This document shows, in pieces, positions 1-6,813 of a DNA stretch of 6,813 bases. Within the stretch, counting starts at the first letter, position 1. Each line of letters opens with the position of its first letter. This stretch comes from Acidobacteriota bacterium (GTDB lineage Bacteria; Acidobacteriota; Terriglobia; Terriglobales; Acidobacteriaceae): assembly GCA_003225615.1 (NCBI GenBank), contig QIAS01000140.1:598-7410 (forward strand), given 5' to 3'. The position numbers were made by a program, and so were the translations under genes. The notes under the pieces are model-generated. The model saw nothing but the letters and a program-made list of their open reading frames with translations, had not been told where the DNA came from and did no database searches.

Positions 1-1
1 G

Positions 2-2824
2 AACAAGGAATCACAAGCACGGTTCACTGCCGTCCTGCTCGCCTTGCTGACGATGGCGGCGTTTACTCTCGCTTGGGTCAACTACCAGAAAGAACGCGAA
101 TTCCAGGTACCCTCGGACGGAATCTGGTGGGTGGAACGCGACGGCCAACTGGTCGCTGACCGGGTTGAGCCAAGCGGGCCTGGGGCCCGGGCTGGTGTCA
201 AAGAACGTGACAAGCTGGTGGCCATCAACAAAGTCGAGGTGAACAGCACCCCGGCCCGGCTGCGAGAGCTTTATCGGGTGGGCACGTGGTCCAAGGCAAC
301 CTACTCGCTAGTGCGGCAGTCCGTTCCCGTCGACATCGCACTGGTGCTGGTGCCGGTGGAGCGCTCGTTCTATGACTGGCTGCGAATTATTGGCCTGATT
401 TACCTGGGCATCGGATTGTACGTTCTGCTGCGGCGCTGGACTGCTCCCGGTTCCACGCATTTCTATATTTTTTGCCTGACATCGTTCATCTTTTACACGT
501 TCCACTACACCGGCAAATTCAACGAGTTTGACTGGATCATGTATTGGGGCAATGTGGTTGCGTGGCTGCTGCAGCCAGCCCTGTTTCTGCACTTCGTCTT
601 GACCTTCCCGGAACGGCGCGATTTCGTTCGCAAGAATCACTGGTTGCTTCCGCTGGTGTACGTGCCGGGCCTGATTCTGCTGTCCGTCCACACACTTATT
701 TTCGCGTTTCTGAGAGCAAGCGAGCTCCTGCGTTGGAATTTGGACCGCGTGGAAATGGCGTATCAAACCACGTTGTTTTTGATTGCGGCCACGGTGCTCT
801 GGTACAGCTATCGCCGCGCTAGTACTCCGGTTTTGCGGCAACAGTTAAAGTGGGTCACGCGAGGAACGATCCTGGCCATCGCGCCGTTCACGCTGCTTTA
901 TGTCATCCCCTACCTTTTGGGATCAGTGCCAGGCACAGCGATGAAGATCTCAGTCCTGTCATTGGGTCTGTTGCCTTTGACCTTTGGGTATGCCATTTTC
1001 CGTTACCGGCTGATGGATGTGGATCTGATCTTCAAGCGTGGCATGGCGTACACCCTGGCGGCGGCAGCAGTCGTGGGGCTGTATTTCGCGCTGGTGGTGG
1101 GAGTCGCAGAACTCGTTCACCTGCAGGTTCCAAGCTCCGGGCCAAAAGGCCTCATCCTGGCAGTGGTCGTCACGGCTCTGCTTTTTGACCCGGTTCGCAA
1201 GTGGATTCAGGATCGCCTTGACCAGTTTTTCTACAGAACCCGTTACGACTATCGCAAAACGCTGGTTGAGTTTGGCCGGGAGCTGAGTTCAGAGACCGAT
1301 TTGGACAAAATGCTGGCATCGGTGGTGGACCGGCTTTCGCGCACGCTGCTGGTAGACCGCATGGCGATTTTCCTGGCCGCGGGAGACAACGGCCAGCAAT
1401 TCGTGTTGGGCAAGTCATTTGGCATATCAGAAATCGAGGGCCTGGATCTCAGCTTTCTCGCTGCGCCCCGGCCGGAAGCGAATGCGGGACATCTGTTCTT
1501 TGACAATACCCACCAGGTACCGCGAGAAACCCGCGCTGCCCAGCAAGCCATCGCCCGACTGGATTTGAACTACTACATTCCGTGCCGCGCCCAGAAGAAC
1601 ACCGTCGCGGTGCTGGGCTTCGGCAAAACGGTGGAAGGCGACTTCCTCTCCAGCGAGGATATTGAGTTACTGCAAACCTTGGCGGGCTATATCGCAATTG
1701 CCATTCAGAACGCGCGCCTCTATGCGTCACTGGAGCAGAAAGTCACGCAATATGAGCGGCTCAAGGACTTCAACGAGAACATCGTCGAGTCGATCAACGT
1801 GGGCGTGCTCGCCGTGGACCTCGCGGATCGGATTGAATCCTGGAACTCACAGATGGAAGTGATGTACGCGCTTCCGCGCTGGCAGGCCCTGACGCGGCCC
1901 GTGAGCGAAGTCTTGCCGGCTGAGTTCATGGAAGAGTTCTACCGGGTACGGCAGACGACCGGCATTCACAATCTTTACAAATTCCGTTTGAGCACGCCCA
2001 CCGGCGAGACGCGAACCGTGAATGTTGCCATCGCTCCCCTGGTCACGAAGAAATTCAATGTGATTGGCCGGCTGATAATGATGGATGACATCACCGAGCG
2101 GATGGAGTTGGAGAGCCAGCTTTCGCAGGCGGACAAGCTGTCCTCGATCGGCCTGCTGGCTGCCGGTGTGGCCCACGAAGTGAATACCCCTCTGGCCGTG
2201 ATCTCCTCTTACGCGCAGATGCTTTCCAAGCAGCTGCAAGGTGATCCGCAAAGATCGGGGCTGCTCGAGAAGATCACGCGGCAGACGTTCCGGGCTTCCG
2301 AGATTGTCAACAACCTGCTCAATTTCTCGCGCACCAGCGGCACGGAATTCAGCGAGGTGCAGGTCAACAAGGTGGTTGGCGACACACTGGCCCTGCTCGA
2401 ACATCAGTTCAAGACCAGCAAAATTAAAGTGCAGGATGAACTGGCCGATCATCTGCCGGCGATACAAGGCAATCCCGGACGCTTGCAGCAGGTATTTCTC
2501 AATCTGTTCCTGAACGCCAAAGACGCCATGCCCGAGGGAGGGGTTTTGCGCATTGTGACCTCGAACGGAGAGGGCGTCAGCGTTGTCGTTTCGGATACGG
2601 GATCGGGAATCGCGCAGGAACACATCCACCGCATTTACGATCCGTTTTTCACTACCAAGAACGCAAGCCAGGAAGGGCAAAGCCGAGGCACGGGACTGGG
2701 CCTTTCCGTAACTTACGGCATCATCCAGGAGCATGCAGGAAAGATTCGCGTGGAGAGCCGTCCCGGAGAAGGGACGACGTTTTACCTGGATTTCCCGCTG
2801 ACCAGGAAGGCTGTAAATGTCTGA
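2..2824 (+). CDS. PDZ/multi-TM/GAF/PAS sensor histidine kinase (5' edge cut)
   Basis: Membrane sensor kinase that should autophosphorylate and pass phosphate to the regulator encoded next. The frame is open to the window edge. The first visible codons read N-K-E-S-Q-A-R-F, and base 1 is a G that would complete an ATG, so probably only the start codon is missing; starting at the internal TTG (44) would cut into the first membrane helix. Order: TM helix (nt 20-85), PDZ domain (about 116-365), about nine hydrophobic segments (about 375-1190), degenerate GAF (about 1265-1725), PAS (about 1770-2095), HisKA with the H-box AHEVNTPL (His codon 2174-2176), HATPase with N-box LNLFLNAKDAM, G1 box DTGSGI (2594-2611), DPFFTTK and G2 box GTGLGL (2687-2704). 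All catalytic motifs are intact. HEVNT fits the E-x-x-T phosphatase motif, so it may be bifunctional. The input region resembles the PDZ-plus-membrane layout of Bacillus ComP. The ligand is unknown. Confidence 0.93.
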   Translation, partial: NKESQARFTAVLLALLTMAAFTLAWVNYQKEREFQVPSDGIWWVERDGQLVADRVEPSGPGARAGVKERDKLVAINKVEVNSTPARLRELYRVGTWSKATYSLVRQSVPVDIALVLVPVERSFYDWLRIIGLIYLGIGLYVLLRRWTAPGSTHFYIFCLTSFIFYTFHYTGKFNEFDWIMYWGNVVAWLLQPALFLHFVLTFPERRDFVRKNHWLLPLVYVPGLILLSVHTLIFAFLRASELLRWNLDRVEMAYQTTLFLIAATVLWYSYRRASTPVLRQQLKWVTRGTILAIAPFTLLYVIPYLLGSVPGTAMKISVLSLGLLPLTFGYAIFRYRLMDVDLIFKRGMAYTLAAAAVVGLYFALVVGVAELVHLQVPSSGPKGLILAVVVTALLFDPVRKWIQDRLDQFFYRTRYDYRKTLVEFGRELSSETDLDKMLASVVDRLSRTLLVDRMAIFLAAGDNGQQFVLGKSFGISEIEGLDLSFLAAPRPEANAGHLFFDNTHQVPRETRAAQQAIARLDLNYYIPCRAQKNTVAVLGFGKTVEGDFLSSEDIELLQTLAGYIAIAIQNARLYASLEQKVTQYERLKDFNENIVESINVGVLAVDLADRIESWNSQMEVMYALPRWQALTRPVSEVLPAEFMEEFYRVRQTTGIHNLYKFRLSTPTGETRTVNVAIAPLVTKKFNVIGRLIMMDDITERMELESQLSQADKLSSIGLLAAGVAHEVNTPLAVISSYAQMLSKQLQGDPQRSGLLEKITRQTFRASEIVNNLLNFSRTSGTEFSEVQVNKVVGDTLALLEHQFKTSKIKVQDELADHLPAIQGNPGRLQQVFLNLFLNAKDAMPEGGVLRIVTSNGEGVSVVVSDTGSGIAQEHIHRIYDPFFTTKNASQEGQSRGTGLGLSVTYGIIQEHAGKIRVESRPGEGTTFYLDFPLTRKAVNV
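2804..2810 (+). promoter_or_regulatory. Shine-Dalgarno for the response regulator
   Basis: AGGAAGG lies 6 nt before the ATG at 2817, inside the last codons of the kinase gene. It supports this start, which overlaps the kinase stop (ATGTCTGA), and so supports translational coupling of kinase and regulator. Confidence 0.7.
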
Positions 2825-4253
2825 ACTAGCCATTGTTGCGCGCCGCAGTCCGATAGAAACGCCCTCGTCGACGGCCGGCTCTGTGCTGATCATCGATGAT
2901 GAGGCCGCGATTCGCGAATCGCTCGAAACCCTGCTCGGGCTGGAAGGTTACGCCGTCGAAGTCGCCGCCACCGGGCGCGAAGGTCTCGAGCTTCTCGCCG
3001 AGCGACAGTTTGATCTGGTGCTGCTCGATCTTGCCTTGCCGGACCGTAATGGCATGGACGTGCTGGGAAGCATCCGGGCGCACGATCCGCAGCTCTCGGT
3101 CATTATGATCACCGCTTACGGCACCGTGGAAAATGCGGTGCGAGCCATTCAGTCGGGTGCATCCAATTTCATCCAGAAACCCTGGGATAACGAGAAGTTA
3201 CTGGCCGACGTGCGAGCGGCTGTGGCGCGGCGCCGGGCTGAAGAAGAGAATATTCAGCTCAAGCGCGCCCTGAAACAGCGATACAACTTCGAAAATATCG
3301 TGGGCAAGAGCGAGCCCATGCTCAAGATTTTCGACCTGGTCGCCCAAGTGGCGCCCAGCCGCTCCACGGTGCTGCTGCAGGGAGAAAGCGGTACCGGCAA
3401 GGAACTTATTGCCAAAGCAATTCATCTGAATTCGCCCCGACGCGATCGGCCTTTTGTTCCCGTCAATACCGGATCGATGCCGGCTGACTTGCTGGAATCA
3501 ACCCTGTTCGGCCACGTCAAAGGCGCGTTCACGAGCGCGATCGCTTCTAAGAAAGGCCTATTCGAAATCGCGGACCGGGGCACAATCTTTCTGGATGAAA
3601 TCGGCACCATGAGCATGGAAACGCAGAGCAAGATTCTGCGCGTGCTCCAGGATCGTAGATTTATGCACCTAGGAGGGGTCCACGAGTTGCAGGTAGATGT
3701 GCGCATTATTGCTGCCACCAATGTTGATTTGCGGCAAATGGTGCGCGAAGGCAAGTTCCGCGAGGACCTGTTCTACAGGCTGAACGTCATAACGGTTGAT
3801 CTGCCCGCCTTGCGGCAACGCCGGGAAGACATTCCTCTGCTGGTGGAGTTCTTCCTCAAGAAATATTCCGAGGAAAACGAACGGCCCATGCGGCGCATCA
3901 CGACGGAAGGCTTGCGTCCGCTCATGACTTATTCATGGCCAGGCAATGTGCGTGAACTCGAAAACGTGATTGAGCGCGCTGTGGTGCTCTCCATGGGCAC
4001 CGAGATCGGGCCCGACCTGCTGCCGGATCATATTGCCGGCAGGGGCACCAAACTGCCGGTGCTGGAGCACCGTCCGGACGCTTCGTTGTTTGACATCATG
4101 GAGGACTGCGAGCGCCGGATCATTGTTGACATGCTGGAAAAATGCGGCTGGAACCAGACCGACGCGGCGGAGCGCTTCCGCGTGCCGCTTTCGACCCTCA
4201 ATCAAAAAATCAAGCGGTTGAATATTGAGATCAAGAAAAAGGGGCGCGAGTAA
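2817..4253 (+). CDS. NtrC-family sigma-54-dependent response regulator
   Basis: Cytoplasmic DNA-binding activator paired with the kinase upstream; the genes overlap by 8 nt. Receiver domain, residues about 22-135: acidic pair D27/D28, phospho-acceptor D71 (codon 3027-3029), T99 in MITAYG, and K121 in IQKPW. AAA+ domain, residues about 160-390: Walker A GESGTGKE (189-196), Walker B GTIFLDE (255-261), sensor I RIIAATN, arginine-rich FREDLFYRLN, and WPGNVRELEN. A Fis-type helix-turn-helix closes the protein (CGWNQTDAAERFRVPLSTL, about 440-460). The length of 478 residues is normal for the family. Odd point: the sigma-54 contact loop reads GAFTSA (236-241) instead of GAFTGA, and the preceding ELFGHEK is TLFGHVK. 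The key Phe and Thr remain, so sigma-54 activation is still the likely role. Target promoters were not found in the window. Confidence 0.95.
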   Translation: MSELAIVARRSPIETPSSTAGSVLIIDDEAAIRESLETLLGLEGYAVEVAATGREGLELLAERQFDLVLLDLALPDRNGMDVLGSIRAHDPQLSVIMITAYGTVENAVRAIQSGASNFIQKPWDNEKLLADVRAAVARRRAEEENIQLKRALKQRYNFENIVGKSEPMLKIFDLVAQVAPSRSTVLLQGESGTGKELIAKAIHLNSPRRDRPFVPVNTGSMPADLLESTLFGHVKGAFTSAIASKKGLFEIADRGTIFLDEIGTMSMETQSKILRVLQDRRFMHLGGVHELQVDVRIIAATNVDLRQMVREGKFREDLFYRLNVITVDLPALRQRREDIPLLVEFFLKKYSEENERPMRRITTEGLRPLMTYSWPGNVRELENVIERAVVLSMGTEIGPDLLPDHIAGRGTKLPVLEHRPDASLFDIMEDCERRIIVDMLEKCGWNQTDAAERFRVPLSTLNQKIKRLNIEIKKKGRE

Positions 4254-4407
4254 GGATAAGGCAGCAGGTTCGGGTCGCAGTAATTAGCTCTCGCTTCTCG
4301 TCCGCTCGATGCTTGTCTTTGCTTCGTCGCTGTTTCTCCGAGTTCTACGATTCGCGTCCCAGCACTCGCGGTCGCCTTCCTAGCGACTTCTGGCCTCCAC
4401 TACCCTC

Positions 4408-4416
4408 TGCTATAGT
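4408..4416 (+). promoter_or_regulatory. candidate extended -10 promoter for the mlaEF operon
   Basis: TGCTATAGT gives an extended -10 (TGn plus TATAGT, five of six to TATAAT), about 42 nt before the mlaE ATG. The hexamer 17 nt upstream (TTCTGG, 4388-4393) is a poor -35, as is allowed for extended -10 promoters. It lies in the 205-nt gap 4254-4458, the only + strand gap before this operon. The rest of that gap is pyrimidine-rich and shows no gene and no clear terminator for the two-component operon. Found by eye only. Confidence 0.4.
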
Positions 4417-4458
4417 TTCGTTGCCCGTTGGCCCTCGCCGACTGGGCCTTCGACGCGC

Positions 4459-5227
4459 ATGGAACTGATTTCGCCTACTGAGTTTGGCAAAGGTCTGGTA
4501 AAGGCCGTTCAGGACTACACCCTGCTTGCCAGCCGGTCAGTGGCCAACCTTTTCCGTCGTCCGCTGTACGTGGCAGACATGATGCAGCAGGCAGACCTGA
4601 TTGGGGTCGGCTCCCTGCCGGTCGCCGTATTGTCGGGCGCGTTCACCGGTGCCGCGCTGGCCCTTAATAGCGCCAGCACGCTGGAGCGCTTCGGCTCCCT
4701 CACACTCATTTCGCAATTGGTTTCGGTGGGCATGGTGCGGCAGTTGGGGCCGGTAATTACGGCGCTCATGGTGGCTGGGCGCAACGCTTCCGGCATGGCG
4801 AGCGAATTGGGATCGATGATAGTGACCGAGCAGATCGACGCCATGCGGGCGCTGGGCACTGATCCTACAAAAAAGCTGGTCACTCCGCGCATGGTTGCAA
4901 CAGTAATCATGCTGTTCTTCCTGACGATCATTGCCGATCTTTGCGGATTGTTTGGAGGTAGCGTAGTAGCAGTATTGATGCTCGGCCTGGATTGGCATCA
5001 GTACTGGACCTCGGCCTGGCAGATTCTGGCTTTCGGGATTGTTGCAGCCGCTGTTTTATGGCTTTGTTATTGCGACAGTTGGCTGTTATTACGGCATGAC
5101 AACCACGGGAGGGACTCAGGGTGTCGGTCGGGCGACCACGCAGGCCGTGGTGGCTTCGATGGCTTTAATCTTGGTCGTTAACTTCTTCCTCACGCGTGTG
5201 ATCATCGTATTCATCGGGTTGCGATAA
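4459..5227 (+). pseudogene. mlaE: MlaE-family ABC permease, frameshifted near 5038
   Basis: Inner-membrane permease of an MlaFEDB-type phospholipid transporter for outer-membrane lipid homeostasis. From ATG 4459 the frame encodes family hallmarks: a LSGAFTGAALAL helix (about 58-69), VRQLGPVITALMVAGR (93-108) and the loop SELGSMIVTEQIDAM (115-129). After LAFG (to 5037) homology jumps to the frame starting at 5039: LLQPLFYGFVIATVGCYYGM, then GVGRATTQAVVAS, ending with TAA at 5225-5227. The original frame instead runs into an unrelated hydrophilic tail and stops at 5181. Joining the frames gives about 255 residues, normal for the family, and places the stop 3 nt before the ATPase ATG. The cause is one extra base (or two lost) around 5035-5041: a real mutation or a sequencing/assembly error. 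The start has no clear Shine-Dalgarno; a small GGCCC/GGGCC hairpin (4430-4448) lies just ahead of it. Confidence 0.85.
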
Positions 5228-5230
5228 CGC

Positions 5231-6079
5231 ATGGCGACTCCCACACTACCGCTCTCCGGCGCAACGCTCACGACCGCTGATGCCAACTCGGACGCAATTG
5301 TCTTCGAAGACGTGGCCATTGCTTTTGAAGACAAACCCGTACTCGACGACATCTCGTTCCGCCTGCCGCGCGGTGAAACCAAAGCGATATTCGGAGTTGC
5401 GGGATCGGGCAAGAGCACCATCCTGAAGCTCGCTCTGGGATTGATCCGGCCGGACGGCGGCCACATCTACACGCTGGGCCAGGACATTACCCAAATGAAA
5501 GAGGAGGATTTGTTCGAATTGCGGCGGCGGATCGGGATTGTGTTTCAGGAGAGCGCGCTGTTTGACTCACTTACCGTCCGCGAAAACGTGGCTTTTCGCC
5601 TTCTGGAAGAAGGCGATGTTCCCGAGGAAGAAGTCGAGAACCGGGTGCGGGAAGCGCTACGGTTTGTGGAACTGGAACATACCCTGGATATGTTTCCTTC
5701 GGAACTTTCGGGCGGCATGCGGCGGCGCGTTGCCATTGCCCGCGCCATTATTACGCAGCCGGAGGTTCTGCTCTATGACTCGCCGACCGGCGGCTTGGAC
5801 CCAGTTACCTCGACTACTATTGTCGAGCTCATCGTGAAGCAGCGTGACGTTTATAAGACCAGTGCCCTACTGGTCACACACCGTCTGCAAGATGCGTTCA
5901 CCATGGCCACCCACTATTTTGACCGCAAGACCAATCGCATGGAGCCGCTTCCTCCAGGAGCACACGGCGAAGTTCCCATGGCATTCCTGTTTCTACGTGA
6001 CGGCAAGATTATTTTTGATGGCGATTTGCAGGAACTGGCACGCACTCGCGACGAGTACATCCGGGAATACATCTCTTGA
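5231..6079 (+). CDS. mlaF: MlaF-family ABC transporter ATPase
   Basis: Cytoplasmic nucleotide-binding subunit expected to energise the MlaE-type permease encoded 3 nt upstream; no Shine-Dalgarno is visible, so it is probably translationally coupled. The 282 residues show Walker A GVAGSGKST (55-63, Lys61), the Q-loop in VFQESALFDSLTV (Q106; typical of MlaF/Ttg2A), signature LSGGM (159-163), Walker B VLLYD (179-183), D-loop GGLDP and H-loop His217 in LLVTHR. Odd points: the residue after the Walker B Asp is Ser184 (codon 5780-5782), not the usual catalytic Glu; and about 35 residues including a Pro/Gly-rich stretch (MEPLPPGAHGEVPMAF) separate the H-loop from the closing LRDGKIIFDG segment. I recall a DSPT variant in acidobacterial relatives, so this is probably lineage-specific rather than a defect. 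The mla name is by family; the substrate is unproven. Confidence 0.92.
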   Translation: MATPTLPLSGATLTTADANSDAIVFEDVAIAFEDKPVLDDISFRLPRGETKAIFGVAGSGKSTILKLALGLIRPDGGHIYTLGQDITQMKEEDLFELRRRIGIVFQESALFDSLTVRENVAFRLLEEGDVPEEEVENRVREALRFVELEHTLDMFPSELSGGMRRRVAIARAIITQPEVLLYDSPTGGLDPVTSTTIVELIVKQRDVYKTSALLVTHRLQDAFTMATHYFDRKTNRMEPLPPGAHGEVPMAFLFLRDGKIIFDGDLQELARTRDEYIREYIS

Positions 6080-6086
6080 GACACTG

Positions 6087-6192
6087 TTGATTATTGAATG
6101 AAAAACCCTTCGTTAACGTTGATAGTCCACGTAGATTACTAAAAAAACAAACCCCGCACTCTGCAACACGCGGGGTTCCATTCAACAATCAA
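6087..6192. repeat. imperfect 14-bp inverted repeat in convergent gap
   Basis: TTGATTATTGAATG (6087-6100) is the reverse complement of CATTCAACAATCAA (6179-6192) at 13 of 14 positions. The arms enclose the intrinsic terminator of the minus-strand gene. ACAATCAA recurs 14 nt on (6185-6192 and 6199-6206), so the TTGATTGT word occurs three times, once in inverted near-match. The gap 6080-6217 is clearly AT-richer than the genes and contains no gene. It may be an extended transcript-end hairpin or a copy of a dispersed intergenic repeat. Confidence 0.6.
6141..6177 (-). terminator. intrinsic terminator of the minus-strand gene
   Basis: Read on the minus strand, AACCCCGC (6177-6170), a 12-nt loop and GCGGGGTT (6157-6150) form a perfect 8-bp stem, followed by TGTTTTTTT (6149-6141). 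It starts 40 nt after the minus-strand stop codon. On the + strand the same stem lacks a T tract, so it would serve mlaF only weakly, if at all. Confidence 0.85.
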
Positions 6193-6217
6193 AAATCGAC
6201 AATCAACAATTTTCTCT

Positions 6218-6688
6218 CTAGCTGGCCTTGGCTCTGGCGGCTTCGGCCATGGTCTTTCGCCGGTTGGCGATGCGGGTTTCAAACACTTTCAAGGTCTCTC
6301 GGCCCTTTTCCGACTTGTTGATCAGTTTTTCTATGTTGCTGAACATCGAAGGGCTCTGGAATTTCTCTCGAAGCTCGTTCAGGAAGGGACGCACCTTGGC
6401 AAAAATGAAGAACATTTCGCCGCAGAAGCTGGGCTCCATGAAAAGGTCCTCGTTTACGGCGCCGTGCAGGACCATGCCGGCGCACATTTCCCAGTACCCG
6501 CCAGCCTGGCGCAGCCAGTTGTTTTCCTGCGTTCCCAAAGCCATACCGATCTTCAAGAAATCATCGGCGGTTTCTGGCCAGAAGGTCACTAGCCACCAGT
6601 TTCGCGCCTTGCGCATTTCCGCTTCGCGCCGCAGATCGTAAAGTTTAATGATGACCTCAGCGTCAGCAGCAGTAGGGTGTGTGGACAT
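6218..6688 (-). CDS. hypothetical tryptophan-rich protein, 156 aa
   Basis: I do not recognise a named family. It is likely a real gene: ATG at 6688-6686 preceded by a strong GGAGG at 5-nt spacing, stop TAG at 6220-6218, and an intrinsic terminator 40 nt later. No signal peptide and no convincing membrane helix; it looks like a soluble, mostly helical protein. The central part is aromatic and probably the conserved core: RNWWLVTFWPETADDF (residues 29-44), ENNWLRQAGGYWEM (55-68), then FCGEMFFIFAKVRPFL (88-103). The C-terminal 45 residues are charged and end in an Ala/Lys-rich tail. Cysteines at 69 and 89 do not form a metal-site pattern. It converges on the mlaEF operon, so shared regulation is not implied. 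On the minus strand TACAAT (6749-6744) is a possible -10 without a good -35. Confidence 0.8.
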   Translation of the reverse strand: MSTHPTAADAEVIIKLYDLRREAEMRKARNWWLVTFWPETADDFLKIGMALGTQENNWLRQAGGYWEMCAGMVLHGAVNEDLFMEPSFCGEMFFIFAKVRPFLNELREKFQSPSMFSNIEKLINKSEKGRETLKVFETRIANRRKTMAEAARAKAS

Positions 6689-6693
6689 TATTG

Positions 6694-6698
6694 CCTCC
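6694..6698 (-). promoter_or_regulatory. Shine-Dalgarno of the minus-strand gene
   Basis: Read on the minus strand, GGAGG stands 5 nt before the ATG (CGGAGGCAATAATG). This fixes the start at 6688 and is the strongest ribosome binding site in the window. Confidence 0.75.
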
Positions 6699-6813
6699 GT
6701 GGAGATTGAGATTTAATAAAGATTCAGAAGGGTCGAATTGAGAATTGTAAATCTGAACGCCTTTTAGTACCAGGGGGAACAGACGAGAAATCTCACGCCA
6801 GTCGCTTACTTTA

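Noticed and set aside
308..841. Minus-strand open frame (177 codons) opposite the kinase membrane region
   Set aside because: The translation is rich in Gln, His and Arg with no domain, and it mirrors the membrane segments of the real gene.
1847..2893. Long minus-strand open frame (348 codons) opposite the kinase
   Set aside because: It lies wholly antisense to the kinase's PAS/HisKA/HATPase region and the regulator's first codons, where the + strand carries conserved motifs. Its translation shows no domain; it is a shadow of GC-rich coding.
4371..4387. GTCGC/GCGAC hairpin in the 4254-4458 gap as terminator of the two-component operon
   Set aside because: The stem is only 5 bp with a 7-nt loop and has no T tract after it, and it lies more than 100 nt past the stop codon.
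4254..4458. Sigma-54 (-24/-12) promoter ahead of mlaE that the NtrC-type regulator could control
   Set aside because: No GG-N10-GC arrangement near TGGCAC/TTGC was found by eye in this gap; the GG and GC pairs present have the wrong spacing.
5039..5227. Separate small membrane-protein gene starting at TTG 5039
   Set aside because: Its sequence is the C-terminal part of MlaE and it has no ribosome binding site; it is better explained as the displaced end of the frameshifted permease gene.
6094..6321. Short + strand open frame after mlaF
   Set aside because: It runs through the terminator and repeat region into the antisense of the minus-strand gene, and has no ribosome binding site or recognisable protein features.

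Overview
The window looks like a stretch of a moderately GC-rich Gram-negative chromosome. The best guess is Acidobacteriota (Terriglobia, Koribacter-like). This rests on remembered protein style, not on a search: the ABC ATPase carries a Walker B 'YDSPTGGLDP' variant, the NtrC-type regulator carries 'GAFTSA', and the sensor kinase has a PDZ plus multi-membrane-helix input region. No mobile element, CRISPR array, tRNA or rRNA was seen.

Region 1 (1-4253) is a two-component operon on the + strand. A large membrane histidine kinase (PDZ, about nine further membrane segments, GAF-like, PAS, HisKA, HATPase) enters at the left edge, probably missing only its start codon. Its stop overlaps by 8 nt the start of an NtrC-family response regulator (receiver, AAA+ sigma-54 activator domain, Fis-type HTH). 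The kinase should sense an envelope or membrane signal and control phosphorylation of the regulator, which should activate sigma-54 promoters lying outside this window.

Region 2 (4254-4458) is a 205-nt non-coding gap with a candidate extended -10 promoter just ahead of region 3.

Region 3 (4459-6079) is an MlaE/MlaF-type ABC lipid-transport pair on the + strand. The permease reading frame is broken by a one-base-type frameshift near 5035-5041. Its other-frame tail ends 3 nt before the ATPase start, so the original operon layout is still visible. The ATPase has a serine where the catalytic Walker B glutamate normally sits. No MCE-domain substrate-binding gene (mlaD) follows.

Region 4 (6080-6813) is convergent. 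A minus-strand gene for an unrecognised tryptophan-rich protein of 156 residues has a good Shine-Dalgarno and a good intrinsic terminator. The gap between it and mlaF is AT-rich and holds an imperfect 14-bp inverted repeat and TTGATTGT-type words around the terminator. The last ~125 bases hold its leader and no other gene that I can see.
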